Of a stretch of 64,000 nucleotides of DNA, positions 1-11,522 are shown piece by piece. The stretch is taken from positions 186,001 through 250,000 of the forward strand of contig NZ_JABAHY010000001.1 in assembly GCF_012641515.1 (NCBI RefSeq), in the 5' to 3' direction. Position 1 is the first letter of the stretch; every line of letters starts with the position of its first letter. The DNA is from Nesterenkonia sedimenti (GTDB lineage Bacteria; Actinomycetota; Actinomycetes; Actinomycetales; Micrococcaceae). A program made the translations under genes and the position numbers. A model generated the notes under the pieces. It had not been told where the DNA came from. It saw nothing but the letters and a program-made list of their open reading frames with translations, and did not search any database.

Positions 1-417
1 TTCGGCTCCCCGGCGAATAGGCCAGAACCGGGCAAACGCAGCGTGAGCTGGTCCTGCCCCAGTATCGTCCTCGACGCCGCGGGCAAGCCCATACTGCCCA
101 TCGGAACCCCTGGCGGTACCCAGATCATTCCGAGCCTGGCCAGTGTTCTCACCCAGTGGGGACTCCAGAGCAGGAGTCTCCAGGAGGCCATCACGGAACC
201 GCGGTTCCGCCCACATCGGGGACGTATCTATCTCGAGGCCGGTCATCCGGAGGTGATTGGGCAGCAGCTCGAGAGGCTCGGCTGGGAAGTCACCCAGTGG
301 CCCAGCACCAGCTTCGGATCCATCCAATCGGTGGAGATCACTCAGAGCCCCTCAGGATCGCGGTTGACCTCGGCTGATGACCCACGGCGCGACGGCGCGC
401 ACCGAATAAGTAACTGA
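1..417 (+). CDS. ggt: Gamma-glutamyltransferase, C-terminal part (5' end outside window)
   Basis: The frame is open from base 1 and ends with TGA at 415-417. The product resembles the end of the small subunit of gamma-glutamyltranspeptidase: a PGKRS...PSIVLDAAGKP segment followed by a GTPGGTQII motif that corresponds to the glycine-rich GSPGG loop of the family. This enzyme cleaves glutathione and other gamma-glutamyl compounds, usually outside the cell. Only about 138 residues are visible, so the autoprocessing Thr and the signal peptide cannot be checked. The next gene, thiD, is separated by a riboswitch and is not functionally linked. Confidence 0.75.
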   Translation, partial: FGSPANRPEPGKRSVSWSCPSIVLDAAGKPILPIGTPGGTQIIPSLASVLTQWGLQSRSLQEAITEPRFRPHRGRIYLEAGHPEVIGQQLERLGWEVTQWPSTSFGSIQSVEITQSPSGSRLTSADDPRRDGAHRISN

Positions 418-446
418 CCTCAACAGTATTGATAGCCTGGTCCTTC

Positions 447-517
447 GGCACGGGGTGCTCCGAATCACGGAGCTGAGAACACACCCGTAGAACCTGTTGG
501 CTAACACCATCGAAGGG
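447..517 (+). promoter_or_regulatory. TPP riboswitch (THI element) upstream of thiD
   Basis: The leader carries the conserved THI-box blocks in order: GGGGTGC at 452-458, GCTGAGA at 472-478, ACACCC at 481-486, GAACCTG at about 490-496, CTAACACC at 501-508 and GAAGGGA at 512-518. These match the thiamine pyrophosphate aptamer consensus. The last block, GAAGGGA, is also the likely ribosome-binding site of thiD, which suggests that TPP binding hides the site and blocks translation. I see no clear terminator hairpin between the aptamer and the gene. Confidence 0.9.
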
Positions 518-524
518 AATGCGC

Positions 525-1349
525 ATGGGAATCCCCAATATCCTCTCCATCGCCGGCACCGACCCGACTGGGGGAGCCGGGATACAGGCGGATCTGAAGT
601 CATTTGCCGCCCATGGGGGATACGGGATGTGCGCGGTCACCGCCCTGGTCGCCCAGAACACCCAGGGCGTACGCGAGATCCACGCCCCACCCACATCATT
701 CCTGCGAGCCCAGTTGGACTCTGTCAGCGATGACGTGACAATCCACGGGGCAAAAACCGGCATGTTGGGCACGGTGGAGATCATCGAAACCGTTGCCGCC
801 TGGTGGGATGAGACCTACTCAGATAACCGGCCCCGGCCAGCACTGGTGGTTGACCCCGTCATGGTCGCCACCAGCGGGGACCGACTGCTGGATGAAGAGG
901 CCGAGGAATCCCTCAAAGAGTTCCTCCACCGAGCTGATCTCATCACTCCCAATGTTCCCGAACTGGCCATTCTCGCCGGTGAGGCCCTGGCCTCCTCTGC
1001 GGAGGAACTGCTGGCCCAGGCAGAGAAGGTGGCAGATGCCCACCAGGCCGTGATCCTGGCCAAAGGCGGGCATATGAACAGCGATGAGGTCACCGACACC
1101 CTGGTCTTCCCCGCCGAGTCAGGAACGCGTCCGGAGGCCTATAGTCGCAGCAGCCAACGGATCGAGACCCGCAATACACATGGCACCGGCTGCTCCGTCT
1201 CGGCAGCCTTCGCGACCCTGCGGGCCCAGGGAGCCAGCTGGCAGGAAGCGCTTGCGACCACTAAGGACTGGATGCAGCGGGCCCTGGCCACCTCGGATCA
1301 GCTCGATGTCGGGCAGGGCAATGGGCCGATCAATCACTTCCCCGACTAG
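525..1349 (+). CDS. thiD: Hydroxymethylpyrimidine/phosphomethylpyrimidine kinase ThiD
   Basis: This kinase phosphorylates HMP and then HMP-P in thiamine biosynthesis. The N-terminus SIAGTDPTGGAGIQADLKSF is the substrate-binding signature of the family, MVATSGDRLL lies near residue 120, and HGTGCSVSAA near residue 220 is the anion-hole/catalytic-Cys loop. The product is 274 aa, normal for ThiD. I choose ATG 525 rather than ATG 519 because the riboswitch block GAAGGGA at 512-518 is then a well-spaced Shine-Dalgarno. Its TAG stop overlaps the stop of the convergent gene inside a CTAG. Confidence 0.92.
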   Translation: MGIPNILSIAGTDPTGGAGIQADLKSFAAHGGYGMCAVTALVAQNTQGVREIHAPPTSFLRAQLDSVSDDVTIHGAKTGMLGTVEIIETVAAWWDETYSDNRPRPALVVDPVMVATSGDRLLDEEAEESLKEFLHRADLITPNVPELAILAGEALASSAEELLAQAEKVADAHQAVILAKGGHMNSDEVTDTLVFPAESGTRPEAYSRSSQRIETRNTHGTGCSVSAAFATLRAQGASWQEALATTKDWMQRALATSDQLDVGQGNGPINHFPD

Positions 1350-2239
1350 TTGTCAGTGTGTCGCTGGATGTCCTGCCAGGTGAAAGGTGGGGAGCCGGCG
1401 TCGTCGCTTCCTTTGAACCACTGGGCCGGATCCGGCCGGTCGGCAGGAGTAGGACCTGTGGCACCCTGACCGGATGAGGGGGCCTGCTCACGCAGGGCGG
1501 TGACCTTATCGCGGATCTCAGCCATCTGGGTATCAAGGGCCGCGGCCTTGGTGGCGGCATCGCGGAGCTCATCGAGGATATGACCGGGGACCTCACCGTC
1601 GTAGGTGTAGTAGATCTTATGCTCCAGGGAGGCCCAGAAATCCATGGCCACCGTCCGGATCTGGACCTCCACGTAGACGAACTCCGTGCGGTTGGACAGG
1701 AAGACCGGGACCTGGAGGATCACATGCAGGGACTGATACCCATTGGGCTTAGGCGACCGGATGTAGTCCTTGACCTCCACGACCCGCAGATCCGGCTGGG
1801 AGCAGAGCATCTCGGCCACCCAATAGGAGTCTGAGACGAAGCTTGTGGTGATCCGGATCCCGGCGATGTCCCGAATGGAGTGCCGGATCCCATCCAGGGA
1901 GGGCTCGCAGCCATAGCGCTGGACCTTATCCAGGATCCGCTCCAAGGACTTCAGCCGATAGTTGACGTGTTCGATGGGGGAGTAGTCCCGGGTGTGCTCG
2001 AACTCCTCACGCAGCACATTGATCTTGGTCAGCACCTCATCCATGCCGAATTTATAGTGCAGCTGGAACTCGGTGAGCTGCCGGCGGATATCGACCATGC
2101 GGTTGACCGCCCCAGCCTGGCCATCGGCATCGGCCGAGGCGTTGAGCTGGTTCAACAACTGCCGGTAGAGATCCTGATCGGTCTTTTTGACCAGCTGATC
2201 AGTGGGGATCTCATCAGTTGGCGTGAGGCCAGAGGACAT
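1346..2239 (-). CDS. Small alarmone synthetase (RelQ/YjbM-like GTP pyrophosphokinase)
   Basis: A single-domain (p)ppGpp synthetase of 297 aa: it has the RelA/SpoT synthetase core only, with no HD hydrolase, TGS or ACT domain. Visible core motifs are RLKSLERILDKV, DIAGIRI, SPKPNGYQSLH and VEVQIRTVAMDFWASLEHK, which include the nucleotide-binding and catalytic Glu/Gln segments of the fold. A long N-terminal helix of about 80 residues and a helical, Ala-rich tail flank it. The start at 2239 has CAGGAGAG six bases upstream; the longer start at 2269 has no such site. It probably adds to ppGpp pools under cell-envelope or nutrient stress. Confidence 0.85.
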   Translation of the reverse strand: MSSGLTPTDEIPTDQLVKKTDQDLYRQLLNQLNASADADGQAGAVNRMVDIRRQLTEFQLHYKFGMDEVLTKINVLREEFEHTRDYSPIEHVNYRLKSLERILDKVQRYGCEPSLDGIRHSIRDIAGIRITTSFVSDSYWVAEMLCSQPDLRVVEVKDYIRSPKPNGYQSLHVILQVPVFLSNRTEFVYVEVQIRTVAMDFWASLEHKIYYTYDGEVPGHILDELRDAATKAAALDTQMAEIRDKVTALREQAPSSGQGATGPTPADRPDPAQWFKGSDDAGSPPFTWQDIQRHTDN

Positions 2240-2383
2240 GGTCTCTCCTGAAAGGTAAAGGGTCATCAACGGTGCAACGTTGACCTTCGGTCTCGCTCTC
2301 GATTCTCGACCCTAGGTGGGTTATCTGTGAAGAGCCTTGGAGGTCACAATTCGGCCAATGATCTGATGGCTTAGGCTGGAGGG

Positions 2384-4222
2384 GTGAAGCCTCAGCCGCT
2401 GAACGCAGCCACCCGAGAAACCGCCCTTAACCGGATGCGAAACACCAGCGCCCCGGAGCCCGAACCCCTTGATGTGCTGGTGATCGGAGGGGGCGTGGTC
2501 GGGGCCGCAACAGCCTTCGATGCCGCCGGTCGGGGACTGCGCACCGGACTGATTGAGGCCCGGGATTTCGGCGAAGGCACCTCATCGCGGTCCTCCAAAC
2601 TGGTCCACGGGGGTCTGCGCTATTTGCAGATGCTGGACTTCAAACTGGTGGCCGAGGCACTGCGCGAACGCGATCTGCTGCTGCGCCGGCTGGCACCGCA
2701 TCTGGTGCGGCCGCTGCCGTTCATCTTCCCCTTCGACAAACATGTGGTCGACCGGGCGTTCATCGGCTCCGGTGTGACCCTCTATGACACTCTGGCATCG
2801 GGGTCCTCGCTGCTGCGCGGTTACCGAGCACGAGCAGTGCCCTTCCACCGGCATCTGCGCCGGGGTCGGCTGCGGGAGCGCTTCCCCGGTCTGGACACCG
2901 AGAAGTACCACGGCGGCCTGGAGTACTACGACGCCCAGGTCGACGACGCTCGCCTGGTGATGACCCTGGCCCGCTCAGCCCACAGCCTCGGGGCGGCTGT
3001 TGCCTCCCGGGCCGAGGCGGTCAGTTACCTCCGGGAGGATCCGGCCGAACCCGAACGGATCAACGGGGTCATGGTCCGAGACCGTCTCACCGGTGAGCAG
3101 TTCCCGGTCTACGCCCGAGAGGTCATCCTGGCTGCCGGAGTCTGGACCGGCGACGCCCAGAAACAGGCCCTGGCCCAGGAGGATGAAGCCGGCGAACCAG
3201 CCCTGCGAGTGCTGGCCTCCAAAGGCATCCACATCACCGTCCCGCGCAGCCGAATCCAGGCCGAGGGAACGGTCGGAATCATCACCCAGACTGAAAAATC
3301 GGTGCTCTTCGTCATTCCGCTGCCAGATGTCTGGGCGATTGGCACCACCGACACCGCCTGGCATGAAGCAGTGGACGCCCCGGCAGCCACCAGCGCAGAT
3401 ATCGACTATGTGCTGGAACACGCCAATGAAGTCCTGGGTGAAGACCTCACCCGCGACGATGTGCTGGCCACCTGGGCCGGACTGCGACCCTTGGTCCAGC
3501 CGGTGGCCGAGGACGGCACTGAGGCCGCATCGGCCAAAGTCTCCCGGGAGCACACGGTGATGCAGCTGGCACCGGGGCTGAGCGGCATCGCCGGCGGAAA
3601 ACTGACCACTTACCGGGTGATGGCCGAGGATGTTGTCGACTTCGCCGCCGAGGGAAGCTTCAAGGACCGGCACTCCATCACCTCGGTGCTACCCCTGGCC
3701 GGTGGTCAGGGCTACGGGGAATGGGTGGACCGGGCTGAGGATCTGGTCGCCGAATACGGCTGGGACCATCACCGTGTGGACCGGCTGCTCAACCGCTACG
3801 GATCCCTGTTGGGCGAACTGCTGGAGCTCATCGATGAGGACCCAAGTTTGGGCAGGCCCCTGGAGCAGGCGCCGTCGTACCTCCGGGCGGAGATCGTCTA
3901 TTCGGTAGAAGCCGAAGGTGCCCTGCATCTGGACGATATCCTCGCCCGACGCAGCCGTCTGGTCCACGAAACCGCTGACCGGGGCCTGGCCGCAGCGGAG
4001 GAGATCCTTCAGCTTGCCTCCCCGCTGCTGGGCTGGGATGAGTGCCGCAGGCAGGCAGAACTGCAGGCCTATACCGACTACATCACTGCCGTCCGGCAGG
4101 CTGAGACCACAGAGGACGACGCCGGGGCCGCAGCCCTGATTGCGGAGAACTATCCAGTCCCGGATCTGGTCACCTCTACTGAGACCGAAACATCCAGCCA
4201 GCAGGGGAGCAGCCCACGATGA
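2384..4222 (+). CDS. glpD: Aerobic glycerol-3-phosphate dehydrogenase GlpD
   Basis: An FAD enzyme of 612 aa that oxidises glycerol-3-phosphate to dihydroxyacetone phosphate at the membrane. The dinucleotide fold [19 protein letters not shown] is at about residues 30-48, followed by [15 protein letters not shown], a hallmark of GlpD. The start is a GTG with a purine run only two bases ahead and TTAGGCT (a possible -10) about seven bases upstream, so a leaderless transcript is possible. An internal ATG at 2435 is the alternative. It overlaps glpK by four bases (ATGA), so both form a glycerol catabolic operon. Confidence 0.93.
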   Translation: MKPQPLNAATRETALNRMRNTSAPEPEPLDVLVIGGGVVGAATAFDAAGRGLRTGLIEARDFGEGTSSRSSKLVHGGLRYLQMLDFKLVAEALRERDLLLRRLAPHLVRPLPFIFPFDKHVVDRAFIGSGVTLYDTLASGSSLLRGYRARAVPFHRHLRRGRLRERFPGLDTEKYHGGLEYYDAQVDDARLVMTLARSAHSLGAAVASRAEAVSYLREDPAEPERINGVMVRDRLTGEQFPVYAREVILAAGVWTGDAQKQALAQEDEAGEPALRVLASKGIHITVPRSRIQAEGTVGIITQTEKSVLFVIPLPDVWAIGTTDTAWHEAVDAPAATSADIDYVLEHANEVLGEDLTRDDVLATWAGLRPLVQPVAEDGTEAASAKVSREHTVMQLAPGLSGIAGGKLTTYRVMAEDVVDFAAEGSFKDRHSITSVLPLAGGQGYGEWVDRAEDLVAEYGWDHHRVDRLLNRYGSLLGELLELIDEDPSLGRPLEQAPSYLRAEIVYSVEAEGALHLDDILARRSRLVHETADRGLAAAEEILQLASPLLGWDECRRQAELQAYTDYITAVRQAETTEDDAGAAALIAENYPVPDLVTSTETETSSQQGSSPR

Positions 4223-5721
4223 ACGACTACGTGCTGTCCATCGACCAGGGGACCACTTCCACCCGTGCTGTGGTCTTCGACCGCAGCGGTGCCATCATCG
4301 CCTCCGCGCAGAAGGAACACCGCCAGTATTTCCCCGAGGCCGGTTGGGTCGAACATGATGCCGCGGAGATCTGGCGCAACACCCGTGAGGTGATCAGCAA
4401 AGCGGTCACCGAGGCTGATATCAGCCGCAGTCAACTTACCGCCCTCGGAATCACCAACCAGCGGGAGACCACCGTTGTCTGGGACCGGGAAACCGGGGAG
4501 CCCATTCACCGGGCGATTGTCTGGCAGGACACCCGCACCCAGTCGATCATCGATGAACTGGCCGAGTCAGACGGGGTCGAACGGTTCAAGGAGCGCACGG
4601 GTCTGCCGTTGGCCACCTATTTCGCCGGACCGAAGATCCGTTGGATTCTGGATCATGTCGAAGGCTCCCGGGAGAGGGCCGAGGCAGGGGAACTGGCCTT
4701 CGGCACTATGGACAGCTGGCTGATCTGGCAGCTGACTGGTGGACGCAACGGCGGTATTCACATCACCGATGTCACCAATGCCTCACGCACTCTGCTGATG
4801 AACATTGACACCCTGGACTGGAACCACGAGATCTGCGAAGCCATCGGAGTGCCCCCTGCGATGCTGCCCGAGATCCGCAGCTCCTCAGAGGTCTATGCCA
4901 CCGCTCATGAGCGCAGCGGAATCGAGGGAGTCCCACTTGCGGGGATTCTGGGTGATCAGCAGGCCGCGACAGTGGGGCAGGCCTGTTTCAGCCCCGGCCA
5001 GGGCAAGAACACCTATGGCACCGGCAATTTCATGTTGATGAACACCGGTGAGGAACTGGTGCACAATGACCAGGGACTGCTGACCACTATTGCGTATCAG
5101 TTCGGGGAGCAGAAACCGGTCTATGCCCTGGAAGGCTCGATTGCGGTCACCGGCTCCCTGATCCAGTGGCTGCGGGATAACCTCGGACTGATCGAGGACG
5201 CATCGGAATCCGAAACCCGGGCCAAACGGGTCAGGGACCACGGCGGGGCATATGTAGTGCCAGCCTTCTCCGGTCTCTTCGCCCCCTATTGGCGACCCGA
5301 GGCTAGGGGGGTGCTCGTGGGGCTGACCCGATACGTCAACGCCGACCATATCTGCCGGGCAGCCCTGGAATCGGTGGCCTTCCAATCCGCTGAGGTGGTG
5401 GAGGCGATGAACGCCTCAGCCTCGGAGGAACTCACCGAGCTCAAAGTCGACGGCGGCATGGTCGTCAACGACCTCCTGATGCAGTTCCAGGCCGATATCC
5501 TCGGCGTCGACGTCGTGCGTCCTGAGGTTTTTGAGACCACGGCGCTGGGAGCCGCCTATGCCGCGGGACTGGCCACTGAGTACTGGGCCTCCACAGAGGA
5601 GCTGAGCCAGAACTGGCGGGAAGGTGCCCGCTGGAGCCCGGCAATGGATCCTGAGGACCGCCAGCAGCGCCTTGCCGAATGGAAGAAAGCAGTCACCCGC
5701 AGCTTCGACTGGGTCGATTGA
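4219..5721 (+). CDS. glpK: Glycerol kinase GlpK
   Basis: A FGGY-family kinase of 500 aa that phosphorylates glycerol to glycerol-3-phosphate, the substrate of the upstream GlpD. The N-terminus has [15 protein letters not shown] (phosphate 1 loop), then [13 protein letters not shown] and IVWQDTRT in the substrate site, and [13 protein letters not shown] plus [12 protein letters not shown] in the ATPase core. The length is the family standard. Start and upstream stop overlap as ATGA, so translation is coupled. No glycerol facilitator gene is seen in the window. Confidence 0.95.
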   Translation: MNDYVLSIDQGTTSTRAVVFDRSGAIIASAQKEHRQYFPEAGWVEHDAAEIWRNTREVISKAVTEADISRSQLTALGITNQRETTVVWDRETGEPIHRAIVWQDTRTQSIIDELAESDGVERFKERTGLPLATYFAGPKIRWILDHVEGSRERAEAGELAFGTMDSWLIWQLTGGRNGGIHITDVTNASRTLLMNIDTLDWNHEICEAIGVPPAMLPEIRSSSEVYATAHERSGIEGVPLAGILGDQQAATVGQACFSPGQGKNTYGTGNFMLMNTGEELVHNDQGLLTTIAYQFGEQKPVYALEGSIAVTGSLIQWLRDNLGLIEDASESETRAKRVRDHGGAYVVPAFSGLFAPYWRPEARGVLVGLTRYVNADHICRAALESVAFQSAEVVEAMNASASEELTELKVDGGMVVNDLLMQFQADILGVDVVRPEVFETTALGAAYAAGLATEYWASTEELSQNWREGARWSPAMDPEDRQQRLAEWKKAVTRSFDWVD

Positions 5722-6047
5722 GAGGCGCTTGCAACTCTCCGACACGCCCGGGCCAGTGAACACGCAGATGAATTTTTGTGTGGTCTCCCTTGTGGAAATC
5801 TCTGCCTCAAAACCCCCATGTGGCGAGTTTCGCCGCTGTTTGAGCCGGACACACCATCCACAGTCCTTGTGCACAGCCCGTGGATAACTACACTGATGTG
5901 AGTACAGCATCTAGTGTCTGCTGACTTCAGCCAACACAACATGTAGTATTGAAGGGCAGTCGAGGAGGAACCCCCACCACTGAAGGGGATGCCTCAACCG
6001 GCAAGTCTTAGTCGAGAAGCGGAACTACACCGAAAGGGACCTTCCCC
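5722..6047. promoter_or_regulatory. nrdHIEF control region with DnaA-like and NrdR boxes
   Basis: This 326-bp gap holds two 16-bp NrdR-like boxes: 5902-5917 (11 of 16 matches to acaCwAtATaTwGtgt) and 5934-5949 (13 of 16). They start 32 bp apart, about three helical turns, as NrdR needs. The second overlaps TAGTAT, a plausible -10. Just upstream are three DnaA-box-like 9-mers: CCATCCACA at 5854-5862 (7/9), TTGTGCACA at 5867-5875 (8/9 to the actinobacterial TTGTCCACA) and, on the minus strand, TTATCCACG at 5879-5887 (8/9). Confidence 0.8.
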
Positions 6048-6296
6048 ATGAGCGTCACCGTCTACACCAAGCCCGCCTGCGTGCAGTGCAACGCGACTTA
6101 CCGCGCCCTGGACAAGAACGGCGTGACCTACAAGACCGTAGACATCTCCCAGGATGCAGAGGCCCTGGAGCGGGTGCGCGCACTGGGCTACATGCAGGCC
6201 CCTGTGGTGATCACCGACTCCGACCACTGGTCAGGCTTCCGTCCGGACAAGATCTCCGAACTGGCATCAGTCGACCAGGTCCAGGCTGTGGCCTGA
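6048..6296 (+). CDS. nrdH: Glutaredoxin-like protein NrdH
   Basis: A small 82-aa redoxin that reduces class Ib ribonucleotide reductase, itself reduced by thioredoxin reductase. The N-terminus [22 protein letters not shown] carries the CVQC active site of NrdH at residues 11-14. The C-terminal half [19 protein letters not shown] is the typical NrdH tail. GAAAGGGACC lies upstream of the ATG. It is the first gene of the nrdHIEF operon. Confidence 0.95.
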   Translation: MSVTVYTKPACVQCNATYRALDKNGVTYKTVDISQDAEALERVRALGYMQAPVVITDSDHWSGFRPDKISELASVDQVQAVA

Positions 6297-6729
6297 TCAC
6301 CTGCCCTGCGGAGGAGGGAAAGCGAATGCTCACCTCAGCCAAGCTGATCTATTTCTCCTCGGTGTCGAATAACACCCACCGGTTCGTGGAGAAGCTGCAG
6401 CTTCCTGAGTCAGAGACAGCCCGCCTCCCACTCCACACCCAGCAGGAGACCCTGCAGGCCACCGAACCCTATGTGCTGATCCTTCCGACATATGGGGCCA
6501 ACGGCGGTAAGGGATCCGTTCCCAAACAGGTCATCAAGTTCCTCAACGTGGAATCCAACCGGAGACTGCTGCGGGGCGTGATCGGAGCGGGCAACACGAA
6601 TTTTCACGACAGCTACTGCATCGCCGGGGATATCGTCGCCAGCAAATGCAATGTGCCGCACCTCTATAGGTTCGAGCTGATGGGCACCACCGACGACGTG
6701 TCCAAAGTCAAAAAGGGATTGGAAGAGTT

Positions 6730-9913
<3,184 letters not shown>

Positions 9914-9935
9914 GGCAGATGTCCTGAGGGACACG

Positions 9936-10339
9936 ATGAGCAGCAGCTTCTCCGTGCACACACGCACGCATCATGGCGCCGAAGAGCTGTTTGAGATGTC
10001 CTTGAACATCGATGCTCATGCCGGCTCCATGTAGGCCTCGGGGAGACCGTGACCTGGCGGGCTCGGCACTTCGGAATCTGGTTCACTATGACCTCACGGA
10101 TCACCGAACTGGAAGCCCCGAGCCGGTTCGTAGACCAGCAGGTCAAAAGGCAATTCAAGACCTTCCACCATCTGCATGAGTTCTACGAACAAGGGCAGGA
10201 GACGGTGATGGTCTATACCATCACTCTCGCCTCACCCATCGGTGGGAGACTGGCCGAACGCCTGATCCTCGTTCCGTATGTGCGCAGACTCATCCGCACG
10301 CGAAATGAGTACCTCCTGGCAGCCTTGGACGAGGACTGA
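9936..10339 (+). pseudogene. SRPBCC (START/polyketide-cyclase-like) gene broken by an internal deletion
   Basis: The N-terminal piece starts at ATG 9936 and reads ...HHGAEELFEMSLNIDAHAGSM before TAG at 10032-10034. The C-terminal piece resumes at once in another frame as GLGETVTWRARHFGIWFTM... and runs to 10339, ending with RRLIRTRNEYLLAAL. Intact SRPBCC ligand-binding proteins of this type carry, from memory of the family, roughly 15 more residues between those two segments. The split therefore looks like a deletion that also shifted the frame. A GTG at 10049 would give only the C-terminal 96 residues. Likely non-functional. Confidence 0.75.
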
Positions 10340-10348
10340 CCCTAGGTC

Positions 10349-10948
10349 CTAGTAAGCAACGGCCAGGGCGCGTTTAACAGTGTCCGGGTTATCTAGGGTG
10401 CTGAGCATGAAATGCGCAGTATCTGCCCGCGAAAGGCGGAAACCCCGTGGGACATTATGTCCCTCGGCCATCCGATAGTTGCCAGGGAGGGGGCCTTTGG
10501 TCAGCAGGGGCGCACGGACGGCAGTCCAATCGAGGTCACTGGAACGCAGGGCATCCTCCATCATCGCTACATCTCCTGGCTCTCGACCTGGCGGATTAGG
10601 ACGCCCCGGCCTGGGAACGGTTGAGACACTCGCACCACTGACCGCCACAATTCGCTGTGCCCCTGCTTTGTTCATCGCATCAATAATGACCCGGGTGCCA
10701 GGGGATAGGACGCCAATTTCCGATCTGCCACGTGGTCCAAGGCAAGAGCAGACAACATCAACGCCGGATATAGCCCTGACTAACATCTCCGGATCGGGGT
10801 CGCTTAGGTCGACTGTGACCACTGGCAATTCTCGGTGCAGCGCCTGAGGTCTGCGCACCACCGCCCTGACCTCATGCCCTGCTTCCAGAGCCTGATCAAC
10901 CAGATGGCGTCCTACTCCGCCGGTGGCGGCGAAGATAGCGAGTCTCAT
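10349..10948 (-). CDS. NAD(P)-binding (NmrA/atypical SDR-like) protein
   Basis: The 199-aa product starts with MRLAIFAATGGVGRHLVDQAL, a Rossmann GxxGxxG dinucleotide loop, followed by RAVVRRPQAL and VDLSDPD typical of NmrA-like or YwnB-like NAD(P)H-binding proteins. Downstream DVVCSCLGPRG and VAVSGASVS complete the nucleotide fold. The substrate is unknown. Its ATG overlaps the stop of the kinase gene upstream (ATGA), so the two are co-translated. They follow hutH closely but no role in histidine breakdown is evident. Confidence 0.75.
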   Translation of the reverse strand: MRLAIFAATGGVGRHLVDQALEAGHEVRAVVRRPQALHRELPVVTVDLSDPDPEMLVRAISGVDVVCSCLGPRGRSEIGVLSPGTRVIIDAMNKAGAQRIVAVSGASVSTVPRPGRPNPPGREPGDVAMMEDALRSSDLDWTAVRAPLLTKGPLPGNYRMAEGHNVPRGFRLSRADTAHFMLSTLDNPDTVKRALAVAY

Positions 10949-11511
10949 CTGCCAGTACTGCCTGTATCGAGCGCTGCTTGTAAGTTCTTGAGGCTCAGCT
11001 CTATATCCCCGGGAATCGATTCGACGAGGACTGTTCCAGGGCGGTTTGAGACCATAGCCAGCATTGTTGCGTAGAGATCCTCGATAGGGGAAGCTCCTGC
11101 GGCCAACTGCAGTAACTCGGCGGCACGGTGATTGGGGTCCTCAGAGGACGCGCGAGCCGCGAATTGTGCAGCGGCAGTCTCGGGGGAGTTGACCAGACAG
11201 ACCTCTAGGAACTCAGCCCCCACAGCCTCGGCAGCCGAGGCCAACTCCGTGATGAACTCCTCGCGCTGCAGAAACTGAGGAACAACCACATCATGGCCGG
11301 CGGAGAGGTGCGTGCTGCACATACCCAGTGCCAGCCGCCGGGCCATGAGGCCGGCCTCAACTGGTTCCGCCTCCCACCCTGAGCCTGAGATGGAACCGCG
11401 GATAGTGTCGATATCCACCACCAGGGTGAATCTCTGCTGTTCAGCAAGGAGTTGCGCCAAGGTGGACTTTCCACTGGCAGGGGCACCATTGAGCAGCAGC
11501 AGAGTGGGCAT
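10945..11511 (-). CDS. P-loop AAA-type small-molecule kinase
   Basis: A 188-aa P-loop protein with Walker A GAPASGKSTLAQLLA at residues 9-23 and VVDIDTIRG as the following acidic strand, then HDVVVPQFLQRE and a lid-like Arg-rich segment. This is the layout of zeta-toxin/chloramphenicol-phosphotransferase-like kinases. The substrate cannot be read from the sequence. It begins 12 bases after the hutH stop and overlaps the next gene by four bases, so it is probably in the hutH transcript. Confidence 0.7.
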   Translation of the reverse strand: MPTLLLLNGAPASGKSTLAQLLAEQQRFTLVVDIDTIRGSISGSGWEAEPVEAGLMARRLALGMCSTHLSAGHDVVVPQFLQREEFITELASAAEAVGAEFLEVCLVNSPETAAAQFAARASSEDPNHRAAELLQLAAGASPIEDLYATMLAMVSNRPGTVLVESIPGDIELSLKNLQAALDTGSTGR

Positions 11512-11522
11512 TGATGAAGACC

